The notes beneath the pieces were generated by a model. That model was not told the DNA's origin and ran no database searches. It worked only from the letters and a program-made list of their open reading frames with translations. From Lyophyllum atratum (Eukaryota > Basidiomycota > Agaricomycetes > Agaricales > Lyophyllaceae), in assembly GCA_014905825.1 (NCBI GenBank), contig JACGCN010000027.1, forward strand, positions 706,441 to 770,440: 64,000 bases of DNA, read 5' to 3'. Shown here piece after piece: positions 24,210-34,900 of the stretch. Within the stretch, counting starts at the first letter, position 1. Every line of letters begins with the position of its first letter. The position numbers and the translations under genes were made by a program.

Positions 24210-24888
24210 TCTCCAATCTCGCGGCTTACCCTCCTCGCTATACCTCGCCGATTTGCTTGAGCGCATGACGTACAGGGGATATAGAGATATTATTAACCTC
24301 GGAACCTTGTGTAGGTCGTGCAGATAGCAACATATCGTCTCCTTGAACTACGGAGACTGAGCAGGGTCCATCCGATGCACACAGAGAGAACACGTTAGCT
24401 AGTGAATTAGGAAGTGTGCGATGACATGAGGGAACAGATCGGATGAATCATATCGCCGTAAAGGGCAGCCCCTAGGAACCGGGGGCGATTTCCTCACACA
24501 CGTACTCAGTGGCCATGGGAGTCTCATGAGGGCTTCATTCCTTAGACCATGTCAGTTATCGTTAACCTGATGCGGCGGCCCCAAGTAGACGTCAGCTTGG
24601 CAGCAACGACATATAGGTATCCATAGAGGAGATGTTGACGCCCGACTCGCAAATCACCACGCAAATCACCACATGGTATGGGACACCGCATTTCTGTCAC
24701 TTATGGCCACATTACTATCTTCCTACCTCCTCGCAATGAACGCGTCCTGATCAATGGCAGATGCCACATAATGAAGTACGTAAGGAGGCTTATGCTGGAA
24801 TTACAGAATATTCTACACAGTAGGGTATACAGGGATATACTTCGAATAATGATACAATGGAAGGAAGCCTGAGCCAACGGTGCAACAG
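24210..24888. other. Convergent 3' intergenic region
   Basis: This lies between the 3' ends of the FAD oxidoreductase (+) and the membrane protein (-). A 12-bp word, GCAAATCACCAC, is repeated in tandem near 24648-24672. No gene seen. Confidence 0.4.
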
Positions 24889-26675
24889 TCACACATTCGG
24901 AAGAGGGGGGTTGATACATATGGTGACGAAAAGCATGAAAATGGCTGCGCTCCCAGCGGCGCCGGCAACTCCTATGGTCCAACATAACCGCATAAAAGGA
25001 ACATCGTCTTGGGTGATCTGGAGGACGCTGTACGCCTTCGCGCCTAGTCCAATGACACTGCTATTGCAGAAGCATCGGTTGTAGAAGTTGGCGAATTGGA
25101 AAAGACAGGCAAGGATGATCCATATGGCATTGCAAGATGCGATAACTTTCCCGATGATACGTAGGGCAATGGAAATCCGACGGGCGAGGTGAGCAGAAGG
25201 GAAGACATGGTGTGAGGTTGTCGTCGCGTAGTGCGATAGGAAGCTTGACAGCACAAGCAATACCCAAACAAGGGTCGACATTGAGCCGTACAAAAGGTAT
25301 GAGACCGTACGGCAGCCAACGCCTGTATAAAGAGTCCTTATGCTTAACATTAATGTAAGGGATAATGATAAAAGAGGCTCTCACCAAATGTTGGCGTAAA
25401 GTAGTTGACCAACATGGCTGCACCTGTGGTCCCCCATTGCAAAAAGAGTGCAAGAATAGATGCAACGATGAACCTGGACCATATCCCAGGTCCCCAACGA
25501 CTGCTTGACCTGGATGCTGACTCTTCCAGTCGAGAGTAGCAATTAGCTATTCGCCCGGTGGTCGTCTGCCCATACTCCTCGTCCTCCCCTTGCTTCTCGG
25601 TTTCATCACGATCATGATCTTCCACCGCCTGAAACATACGTGCGACAACTTCAACTCCCTGCGCCCAGGATAAAAAGCGAGCGTAGTTGAAAATTGGCGC
25701 CGTACACGATTCATCGCAGCGGAGCAAGTCGTACTTGCTGTCCGCTAGAAAAATAGCGCACTCGCTAGAGCTCTCAAGGACTCGACTACCCTCGTAGGAT
25801 GCTGTTTCAACATACGCTCGAGTATTGGCGTGTTTCATTGCCCGATGCAAACGCACGGAGTCGCATTTAGGCGATATCTGCAACCACCCTGTTACGATGG
25901 GCAGCAGCCACATCCAGATAGACCCGATCCCTTGTCCATGCGCTGCAACCGAGATCGTGATGTCGCCCTGCATTGAGTCCACCACTGTAAACACATAAGC
26001 GATACTGACCCATGCAATGGATGCACCCGCAGAGATTGACCACGTATGAGTGTACTCCAGCCATTCCACAAGTTCACTCCACCACTTTTCGTTCTCAGGA
26101 AGATATACGAGTGATGCTAGGAGTTGGAGGTCGGTCGTGACATTGAGAGGAGATTGTTGTAGGCTGGAAAGGGCTTTTACAGCATTGCGTGTGCTTTTGC
26201 TGCGGTAGGACGAGAACCTACGAGCAATCCATCGCCCGTTCAACACCGTCAAAATCATCGAGTAGGCGGCCAAAGTTGGGGAACCGACTGTCAACAGCAT
26301 CGAAAAGAGGTTATCGAAGAAGTTGTGTGTGCCGTATGGGAGTTGGGAGATAAGTGCGAGCCATGGAAGTAGCCAGGCGCCGAACTGTTGTGAAAATAAG
26401 TACCATTCAAAGGGTTCAGAAGATGAACCGCAGGCTGCGATGCATAGATCGTACACAATGGCCGTCGTATTTTCGATGTTTGATATTGGGTGCCCACGGT
26501 TATCGGTGCCACCTGTGAGACCCCATTTCCCACTGCGGACTTCGTTCAAACATGTATCGAAGTTGACGGCATGGATTGTGGGGACGAGGCTCAAGGCTGC
26601 AATGAAGACGGTATCTGTGAGGGCTAGTAAGAAGGATACAAGACGTAGCGCACTTCAATCACACTTACAAAGCAT
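24889..26675 (-). CDS. Multi-pass membrane protein of unknown function
   Basis: Three exons give about 555 residues. The start is ATG at 26675 in a seven-base first exon; intron 26615-26668 then opens a signal-peptide-like VFIAALSLVPTIHAV. The extracellular-looking N-terminal part has Cys residues and N-glycosylation sites (NTT, NVT). It is followed by WLLPWLALISQLPYG, a conserved-looking hydrophobic block, then GSPTLAAYSMILTVLNGRW and further hydrophobic stretches near IAWVSIAYVFTVVDSM and IWMWLLPIVTGW. After a polar acidic loop (EKQGEDEEYGQ) there are more membrane segments and a last exon from about 25327 to TGA at 24889. I recognise the layout as a fungal membrane protein seen in many genomes without a function; no transporter signature is visible. 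Confidence 0.75.
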
Positions 26676-27637
26676 CGTCGACGCGGAGGGCCGTACAGGA
26701 AGGTAAATTCGTTGCCGAGCTTTCAAGGCGTTCTGGTGGCGAAGTTGATGTTAAGATCCTGAATTCAGTGCAAGAACCAGAGTAGGATGTAGTTCTCTAT
26801 ATGGTCTGAGAGTAGGGAAAGCAGACAGAATATGAACGATAGCGCTTTTAGCCACGCAAGATAGAGTTTACATTTGCTTCCCCAGACATATGGCTGTGCG
26901 TGTCAAAGAGGGCCCTGATCTCAGACTAGTAAGACAGTACTCATTGCGCTCCCATGAGCAATTAACAACACCGCCTCCAGGAACTGATTGGCAGAAAGAC
27001 CCGGCGGGCGCGCAGCGTCGCATGGATGTTGGGATGGGAACCTGGGTCAGGAGGCCTGACGAAGCGCCAAATGCGGCTTTGAGTGACATTATTCCCTTAC
27101 CAGGGTTATCCCGCTAATGACAAGGCGCAGAGATACAGGTACATTGGGACCGGTACCGCATAAAATATAATGCCCTGGAGGGATAAGGCCTTGACGCCCC
27201 ACCATGAGGCAGCTGCAAAGATGTGATATGACTTCCGAAGCAGAGATGAGATTCTGACATGTTGCTGTAGATTGAAAACAACGCACCCTTAGCTACTAGT
27301 CAGGGCCGTGGGGGGCTCTAGCCTGCGGCATCCAATACTCAAATTGATAGGTATGTAGTTCTCTGCGCCAGCGTGAAAAAAGGCTGGAGGGTCGAATCTA
27401 CTACTCTGGGAGGTCCTGGGTACCGAAAATAGGATTGAGAGAGGACTCAGAGGACTCTGATCCTCCGAGTGCATCAGAGTTAAAGTTCCGAAACCACGTG
27501 ACTTTGTCGCGTATGCTAAATGCGGAAGCTAATGGAGCCTTAAATGAAAGAATACGTTTTCTGGCGATCCTCTTTGCGATATCCCTCTTAAGAGTGATTT
27601 GTTCATTATCACGAGAGTCTAGCGCGTGGCAGGACTA
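26676..27637. other. Intergenic region, no gene supported
   Basis: This lies upstream of the membrane protein gene and downstream of the AA9 gene, both on the minus strand. Opposed short frames at 26868-27117 and 27089-27286 have no motif or splice partner. Nothing else seen. Confidence 0.4.
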
Positions 27638-28608
27638 TTATCCTCTCCAGACGGCAGGTCCTGGAACCTATTAGTATCGCATACGTCAGCCACATCGAAC
27701 CAGCTATTTTCTATCGACGACATACCGTGTAGGAAGTAGGGACTGGATCATATATGTTCACAATAAGACTCGGATCTTGAAAAGATAGCGTCAGAAGAGA
27801 AGTACAGTAGTCCAGGAGCAGCCATCAATGGATTTACCAGAGGCGTTTACGTATCCCGGGATAAACACCGTCGGAGGATTCCCCAAACCGCCATCAGTGA
27901 CCTTGATCTGAGCGCAAGAGATATACCACTGGGGAGCTTGAGGTATATGAAGGCCGATTTGTTCAATGCGCGCCAGGTACTACCGAAGGCAGGAACGAAT
28001 TAGCGGACTTCTTTCTCGGATGGAGAGGCCTCACTTCACCCGAAGGGGTGTTGATCGGGATGGTGGTGGTAAGTTGGCTGGCACCCATGTCGGTGAAATT
28101 GACCAGAGGATTGAACGTAGCGCCCCACTCGGCGATCTGGGTATTCAATTCTCAAGATTGAGATGACATCAAAACGCGGATTAGAGCGACTTTCTGACCT
28201 TGAACCAGTTAGCGCCGCTTCCGTTCCAGGTTGCGGCTGCGCTGGGGGCCTTACCGAGGTAGATAGCAGCAGGGCCTTCGTGAAAGACCTGGTTATTACT
28301 CTCGCTCTTGAGTTGGAAACCGATCACGCTGCCTGCTGAAACGGAAACGGTCTCGGTGGCAGGAGTTGGGTTGACGTTGCACGTCATAATGGTGGAAGTA
28401 ACATTTTCGATTTCGATGGGATAGTTGTTTAGGGGTTGGCGGACGGCTGCGGTAGATGTCATGTTACCCGTCATCAGGTTGTACCAGACATCTTTTCGTC
28501 AACATTAGGTCATAGCAAGCGCGGAGTAGTTGATGTTAATTGAGACTTACAATGTGCAGACGTGTTCTGCGCGATGATTATTAGGCCGACCATGATGAAA
28601 AATTTCAT
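27638..28608 (-). CDS. AA9 lytic polysaccharide monooxygenase
   Basis: AA9 enzymes are secreted copper enzymes that oxidatively cut cellulose and related glucans. The start is ATG at 28608 with signal peptide [18 protein letters not shown]; the next residue is His, the required N-terminal copper ligand. The second ligand is the His of [15 protein letters not shown]; the axial Tyr lies in [11 protein letters not shown] with its usual Gln. Other family blocks are [55 protein letters not shown] and the ending PGPAVWRG. Six exons (first two 28551-28608 and 28199-28491) give about 225 residues without a carbohydrate-binding module. Oddity: between the first His and the first conserved strand only a few residues are present, where relatives have about ten more. 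The stop is TAA at 27638. Confidence 0.9.
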
Positions 28609-29836
28609 TGTTGACAAGGACGACCTCTTCTGAATGCAGAATGGAAGAGCTTCACCCTCTCATTTATACGACTTGGCGGTGGAGCGAGTTTTGCCGTATT
28701 CTGATATCGTCGAGGTGCCGCCAAAGCTCCCAATAAATAGTGGACATGTCGGAAAAGGTACGGACATTTGTCTTCCATAGAACATACGACTTGGGGGTGA
28801 GCGTGTAGAGGAAGGCCTTAGGCCTTTCTTACCAGAAGTATATGGTAATTGTTCGGAAATAGGTGGAGCAGGTATATGCAACCATCGCCTTCGCAAAGAT
28901 CGGTACCTATTCACGGCTATCGAATCATTGTGAGCAACTTTTGAGACTTGAGACGCGTGCTGTACGTACCGAGTTCCACAAACAGGGCGGTGCCGTGAGC
29001 CAAGAATACAAAGTGGCCCGGTGCAACTGGGTCGAGTCGACCAACTTGGGTGAACAGTATATACTCCCGGCTTCATTGGCTTCGTCATTTTCCTCCCGAC
29101 GAAGAACGAGGTATCTCGATCTAGTGATTTTCGGCCACAGCATCTGAACAGGTCATATTCAACTTGAAGTTGAGAGAAGTGAAAACGACCCTCGCGATGT
29201 TAAGGCAGGTGCTGTACAGTAGATCGTCGCGGTTTGCAGAGCTTTCGGAGCTATTAAAAAGTTTACTGGACTTACCTAGATCATTATGATCAGCCACATC
29301 GATGTCTTCAAACGCGTCAGATTGCATCTTTCGGAAGAAGATGAATATGCTGGATGTACTTGGCTTAGTCATATCAAATCCATCGGTTTATAGCCACCCT
29401 TCAAGCTTGTCAAGTTGAAAGTCTTGCAGTCGTTGAGGAGCCTCTACTTGACGGGGAGCAAAGGCAGGCTAGAATTTGGACTTGACCTCCTGGTGACGGT
29501 GGCCTGGTTAACGGATTTTGTTTGGCTCTATTGACACCGGTCGCGTCTGTGTGACATTGGTCATGTGCCGTGACTGATCGCCAGCTTTGGACGTCTTGCG
29601 ACCTCCCCGTTCATTCATTGACACTGCGGGCAATCTGCAAGGAATGCTATAGCCTGTCCTGTCGCGTAGATTGTATATCTTCTACACTCTTTCCTCGAAT
29701 CCCTCAGTTCCTTGCATGTGAGGGTATCACAACCCGCCAACATTCGGTGCCAGCATTCTCGGACGTCTCCACAGTACTACGAAGCACTTAGCATTGGGCG
29801 GGCCATCATATAGTGGTGAGTCATTTCAAAGACTGA
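28609..29836. other. Divergent promoter region
   Basis: This holds the promoters of the AA9 gene (-) and the low-complexity protein gene (+). A TATA box for AA9 is at 28662-28668. Opposed short frames at 28660-29372 show no family motif. No further gene seen. Confidence 0.4.
28662..28668 (-). promoter_or_regulatory. TATA box of AA9 gene
   Basis: Reads TATAAAT on the minus strand, about 54 bp upstream of the AA9 ATG. This is a usual position for a strongly regulated fungal secreted-enzyme gene. Confidence 0.5.
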
Positions 29837-31456
29837 ATGGAATACACTTATAAGTGTACAGCTTTGAAACAGGCGGAGACAATGGATAAAGGGCACGCAG
29901 CAACAAAGGGAGGGGGAACGGAAAGCCACCGGCCTCCTATAAAACCACAGCGTATTCAACCCTCGAATCGCTACACACCTCGGAAAATGAACTTTGATTT
30001 CGAAAACGAGCAGTCTTCTCAAGTAGAAGTTTACAACTTTATGTCCTCGCCCCCCAAGCCAGCGATGGATACGGTGGACTGGGCAAACTCACAGCCGAGT
30101 GCACTTCGGAATCTCATGCTAGTAGCGAAAAGGCCAGGTCAGTGATAAACTTTCTAAGGCTATGGAAGTACTAACTTCCTTTCAGAGAAACGTCCACTCA
30201 AACCTAAAACGACATGGCCGGGTTACGACGATTTCAATCCCGATACCGTCTCCTCGACTTCCTTTGATCATCCAGCACCGCGAGCTCGACCTCTCAGGCG
30301 TACAAACTCAAGTCAGCGTGCGCGACTGAGCCCCGACTCCGCCTCAGCTTCCTTGAAACCCCCTCCAGCCCCAGATGATTCTTTCTGGGCCAGAGACCGT
30401 CACACCGTCCTCGCTGCCTGCCAGAACGTATCAGAACGAATGGACGAGGACGCTCTCTTGCAATTGGCCAAAAGCAGAGACGCGGGTCCGGCACATCGGA
30501 AAGTCAAGGCGCTTCATCTCGCTGGTGTGTCGAAAGCGAGACGGGGATCTTTGCCGCTTACTGTCGCTCAGCGACAAGAGATCAGTCGTAGGGAAAAGGG
30601 AAAACAGAGGGAGGGCTCCGTACCAGAAACGAGGCCTCACGGAATGGAACGCTCATCGCTGCTTTCGTACTCGTCTTCATCATCTTGCTCCTCGCCGTCC
30701 GTGTCATCGCCAGCCACATCGGCGTCATCCCCTCATTCGAATGATACTTCCCTAACCATGGACGTGGACTCAGCCGACACGTCAATGATGGACATCGACC
30801 CTCACGCCAAACCTGACTCCTCCATCAGCGCTCCGTCTGCCTTACCAACTCACTTCGCCACCTCCACCTCCACCCCCTCACCCAACGCCATCCCAACAAC
30901 CCATCCCACTCCCGCCCCCACGCCCAAACTCCATCCCCTCCTCACCCAAAACCACTCCCGCCCCCTCAAGCCCATCAAACCTCCCCCAATCCCACACCAC
31001 CGTCCCGCCCCACCACCACCGCAAACCGTCCCACCCCTCTCCCAGTCAACCCGCCCACCGCCCCTAGGCATGAGAACAGCCCGCGGTCCCACCCTCCCCC
31101 CTCCCCCCAAGCACGCCCTCCCCACGCGCCAAAAGGGGTTCAGACCTCCCCTTCTCTCCCAGCCCCAGCCCCAGCCCCCATCGAAACCCGGGGCGGGGGA
31201 TAGTGCGCCTGTCTCGCACCCGAATGCATTTTCGAAAGCGTCGGCTGGGAACTCGAGCATGCCTCAGGTTGAGAGACCTGCACCCAGGGCACAAAGCTGG
31301 GTGCATGCACCGCGTCCGATGCATCATGCAAAGGAGGAAGAACCCCGTCCTGCGCGCTCGCCGTCGCCGGACGTCAACCCCGATGCGGACTCCTCCTTTG
31401 GCGACATGTCGTTCGACATGGATGCACTGGAGGCGACTATGCAGATGTACGATTGA
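29837..31456 (+). CDS. Low-complexity protein of unknown function
   Basis: Two exons encode about 525 residues; the intron lies at about 30137-30185 (GTCAGT to CAG). I do not recognise a family. The N-terminal 250 residues are ordered-looking in two blocks: VEVYNFMSSPPKPAMDTV with SALRNLMLVAKRP, and a helical block FWARDRHTVLAACQNVSERM followed by ALLQLAKSRDAGPAHRKVKAL. Then come a Ser-rich stretch, acidic patches (MDVDSADTSMMDID), about 130 residues dominated by Pro, His and Ser, and an acidic C-terminus FGDMSFDMDALEATMQMYD. No signal peptide or membrane segment is present, so it is probably nuclear or cytosolic. An in-frame ATG at 29882 is an alternative start. The gene runs tail to tail with the RING gene. 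Confidence 0.7.
30840..31115 (+). repeat. C-rich, G-poor low-complexity tract
   Basis: The Pro/His/Ser-coding part of the gene has many runs of four or more C (at least eight, with runs of six and seven near 31090-31110) and few G. The minus strand therefore has G-runs spaced as in potential quadruplexes. Confidence 0.6.
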
Positions 31457-31910
31457 CAATACAATCGGGACTTTGCATCGTGGGGGTGATCTTTTCGCAT
31501 ATACATCTCTTTTACGATGGTGTATCTGAATCTCGGACCATGGATCTTCCATGCTTTTACTTTATAGTTTGCTTATACTTATGATACCTTAGCAGAACGT
31601 AATACCACGCTATCATCATCATGCACTACCACCACCTTATCCTCATCATTGTGTGATATATGTACATCTTGCAAACTGAATATATGATATATCCGAATCA
31701 GAACCGTGTCGATAAGGTTAAATGAAGCTAAAGTACAGGTAGGTAGATAATAATTGCGGCGGTTGAAGACAAGGCAGTGTAGTATAGATAATGGAAAGGT
31801 GACGGTAAACGTGGATCGCGAACAAGTACAAGTGAAAGTGGATTGCATAGATGTCAGAGGTTCAAAAATAGACTCATTCCCAACATAATTTAAAGCTCAG
31901 AGACTTATTC
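31457..31910. other. Convergent 3' intergenic region
   Basis: This separates the 3' ends of the low-complexity gene and the RING gene. It is AT-rich with TATATGATATATC near 31680 and no coding signal, consistent with 3' UTRs. Confidence 0.45.
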
Positions 31911-34900
31911 TCATTCTCCCTGTCCGTACCTCCACGGGGGCATCCATTCGCCTATCCCTGGCCCATCATTAGCGGTGTTTCCGTTAGAATTGCCGCCGCT
32001 GCCACCAGGCCCGTTTCTCGGGTTGCCTCTCCTACGGCTAGGTCCAGCTTCGCTCGAGGGGTCGTAGTGCCCTCGTCGACCGCCGACTGTCTTACGACAC
32101 ACAGGACAGGTGCTTGCGCTCCTGAGCCATTGCTAAAAGAATAAGTCAGTACGCGACAGTAGACAGAGAAAAAAATGCAACATACATGTAGACATTCCCG
32201 GTGCAGCCAGTGCGAGCAATCGGCAAGCTTCAACAGACCATCCTCCGCCTGATACTGGACATGAACCAAGTCAGTTGAAAGAACGAGTAATAGCAGCAGG
32301 ATAGACGTACGTCATCCAAACAAATAGGGCACCGGTGGTCACTGTCCGCAGTTTTCCAGTCCTTGTACAAGCCCGTCTCCAGTCCTGCGATAACACTATC
32401 CGGCGTGCATCGTGGTTTCGCTTCTCCGAGCGATGCAGCAAGAGACAGGAGGCTCTCATACGACTCATCGAAGTCTTCATCTCTCTGAGAAACGACGTCA
32501 GCAAAGTAAACACGTACAGAGGCCATAATGAACACACCATGTAATCACCCAAAGGCCTGCCCCTCCTGGCTCCTCCCATTCCAATAAACTCCCGAACACC
32601 ATGCGGGAAAACAGGTCCAAACTCAAAGTTCGGTCTCCTGAGGCGTCTAGCCCTCGCGAATCTCACGCGATCCGCGTCCCGGTTCGACGCCTCCGGGTCG
32701 TCTTCCCCATTGTCAAAGCTGAATGGATTCTCTCGTGCCCTCCTCCAGGTACGCGGTGCCGGTGGTTCACCCGTCGTCGTTTCGCTCGTCCGACGGGAGG
32801 GTCCGCTACCTTCCTGAATGATACCCCACGGCGAAGCCGGCGCCGTGAATGTGCGCTGGCGCTCACGATGGTAACGAGTGATGAGTTCCTGGGAGCGAGG
32901 AATACTCAGACCATCGTGCCGCAGGACCTCGAGCGCCTCGGTGAATCCATCTTCGTCCCCTCGCGATGCCGACGGTCTGGAGTCGTCTGGGTTGTCTAAT
33001 CTTGACGCTTCCATGCGGGGACGGCGGGAGAGAAAGTTATGTAGGTCAGAAGGTCGGCCCGATGTTTCAGAGGCAGTTGTGCTGGTGGTGTTTGAGGGTC
33101 GAGCAACAGGCCGCGGTCTGAGTCCATTGTGATCATCGTCGTAGAACCAGTGACGAGGTCGAGCAAGCGATGGTGGATTCTCGTCGGGGGAGGGAGGTTG
33201 TGTCGTCTCGCCCTGGCCTGGGTCAGCGTAATAGTTAAGGAAAGCCTGCAACTAAAGCAAAAAAAACGCTGGAATCAAAGTCAAATCATATAGTTGACTG
33301 ATATGAGGCGTACCCGTTCATCACTCATGCCTTCCTGGCGATCAGGGGTGTACATTGAAGTCGCAAAATCCTCTTCTTCAAATGCGAGTGGAGGAATGGA
33401 AGGCGGAACATAAGTAGACTGCGACTGTGTCTGTGTCTGTGTCTGGGATCCGCCAACACGATTCCTCGCCTCGTAGAACCTCTGAATAGTATTACGGAAA
33501 GGCCCAGGCGCGAAAGATTCGGGATTGAGATCCCTTCGCACAGGACGTGAAGGTGGCGGTGTTGGCCGCACGGGCGACCAGTGACGCCGCCTGAGGCCTT
33601 CGGGAGGGCTTATGGGCGACGGCGATCGACGCACCGAAGATGATGTTACGCGTCCCGAGAAAGCACTGGACGGCCTCTGCTCGAAATTCCTAGTTGCAGT
33701 ACTATGCGACGTACTAGGAGTGAAGTCGAACACGCCGTCAAGGTCAGGAGACGGGAGCGACGGAACGGGAAGATAATTCCTCTCCCGATTCAAGTAATTC
33801 CTCTCTCGATCTGTGGAGGACTCGATCCGCCTAGGTATTGCGCGATTTGAGCCAAAATCTCTTTGCAAAGCCGCACGAAGTCTTCCCAGATCAATATCAT
33901 CAGATGAGTCTTGGTCGCCTGCGGAAGTCACCGATTCTCCAAATCTATCGTAGGAACGCTGGGCTAGGCGAAGGCCTGGCCGATGGAGACGCTCAGGAGG
34001 TGCCGTTCCTACCCTCGTATTGCTGGGCCGGGAGTGTCTATCTCTGTCCAAGTCCACGGCGACATCAAAGAGGTTAGAGGAGGCGGCCGATGATAAGCCA
34101 GAAGGCCCATCGCGATGACGCTCAGCTACCGTGCGCATTCTCGCTCGTTCGCGCTCTTCGGCAAGTAGTTGACTAAAAGGCGTTATACGATGTGGGGAGA
34201 CGCGGCGGGGTCGAGGTGGTGGTTGAGTGAGGTTGGTTTCATGCGAGTGGGGTATCCACGTCGGTACTGCGGGTGCTTCAGTGGAAGGTGTCCTTGTCCT
34301 AGTCTGGCGTTGCATCTGCATTAGTCCAAGGCGCGCAATTCGACGCCGGGCGTCAGAGGCGCTCTCGGAGAACGAAGCGGGCGGGTCATCACCACGTACA
34401 GAAGACAGAGAATGGGAGTGGGCATGTGTATGTGTGCTGGACTGGCTGACATAGGGACGCGACCGCAGGCGGAGAAGACTTGGGGTGGATACGTATGATG
34501 TCGTTGCCGCAGATGAGGATGACGCCGATGGATCTGTCGTCGCCGGACGTGCTGCAAACAGTGCAGCATCACCCATGCTTCGGTTGCTTGAATGACCATG
34601 ATAGCGGATACGGTGATGATGGTGAGTAGGACGAGTGTCAGCGGTCCTTGATGATGACCCAGCAACGGGATAGCGATCTGACGTGGTCTGAGTGTCAACT
34701 CGCGCCGGTGAGGGATCTTCGCGAATACGATGGACAGTCGAAGTGATTACGTCAGGTGTTGAATACTCTCGCACTTCCACCGTGGTATTTTCTATAACAG
34801 TAGGTGAGAAGGGTAATTATACGAAGTGGTGGGAAGGAAAAGAAGTCTTACCCGGCCACGTCCACGGAGACGCCGTACTTCTAGGTGCTGGATCTGCAGG

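Noticed and set aside
30850..31552. Two long minus-strand frames opposite the proline-rich gene
   Set aside because: Gly/Trp/Arg-rich shadows of a C-rich coding strand; no domain or start context.
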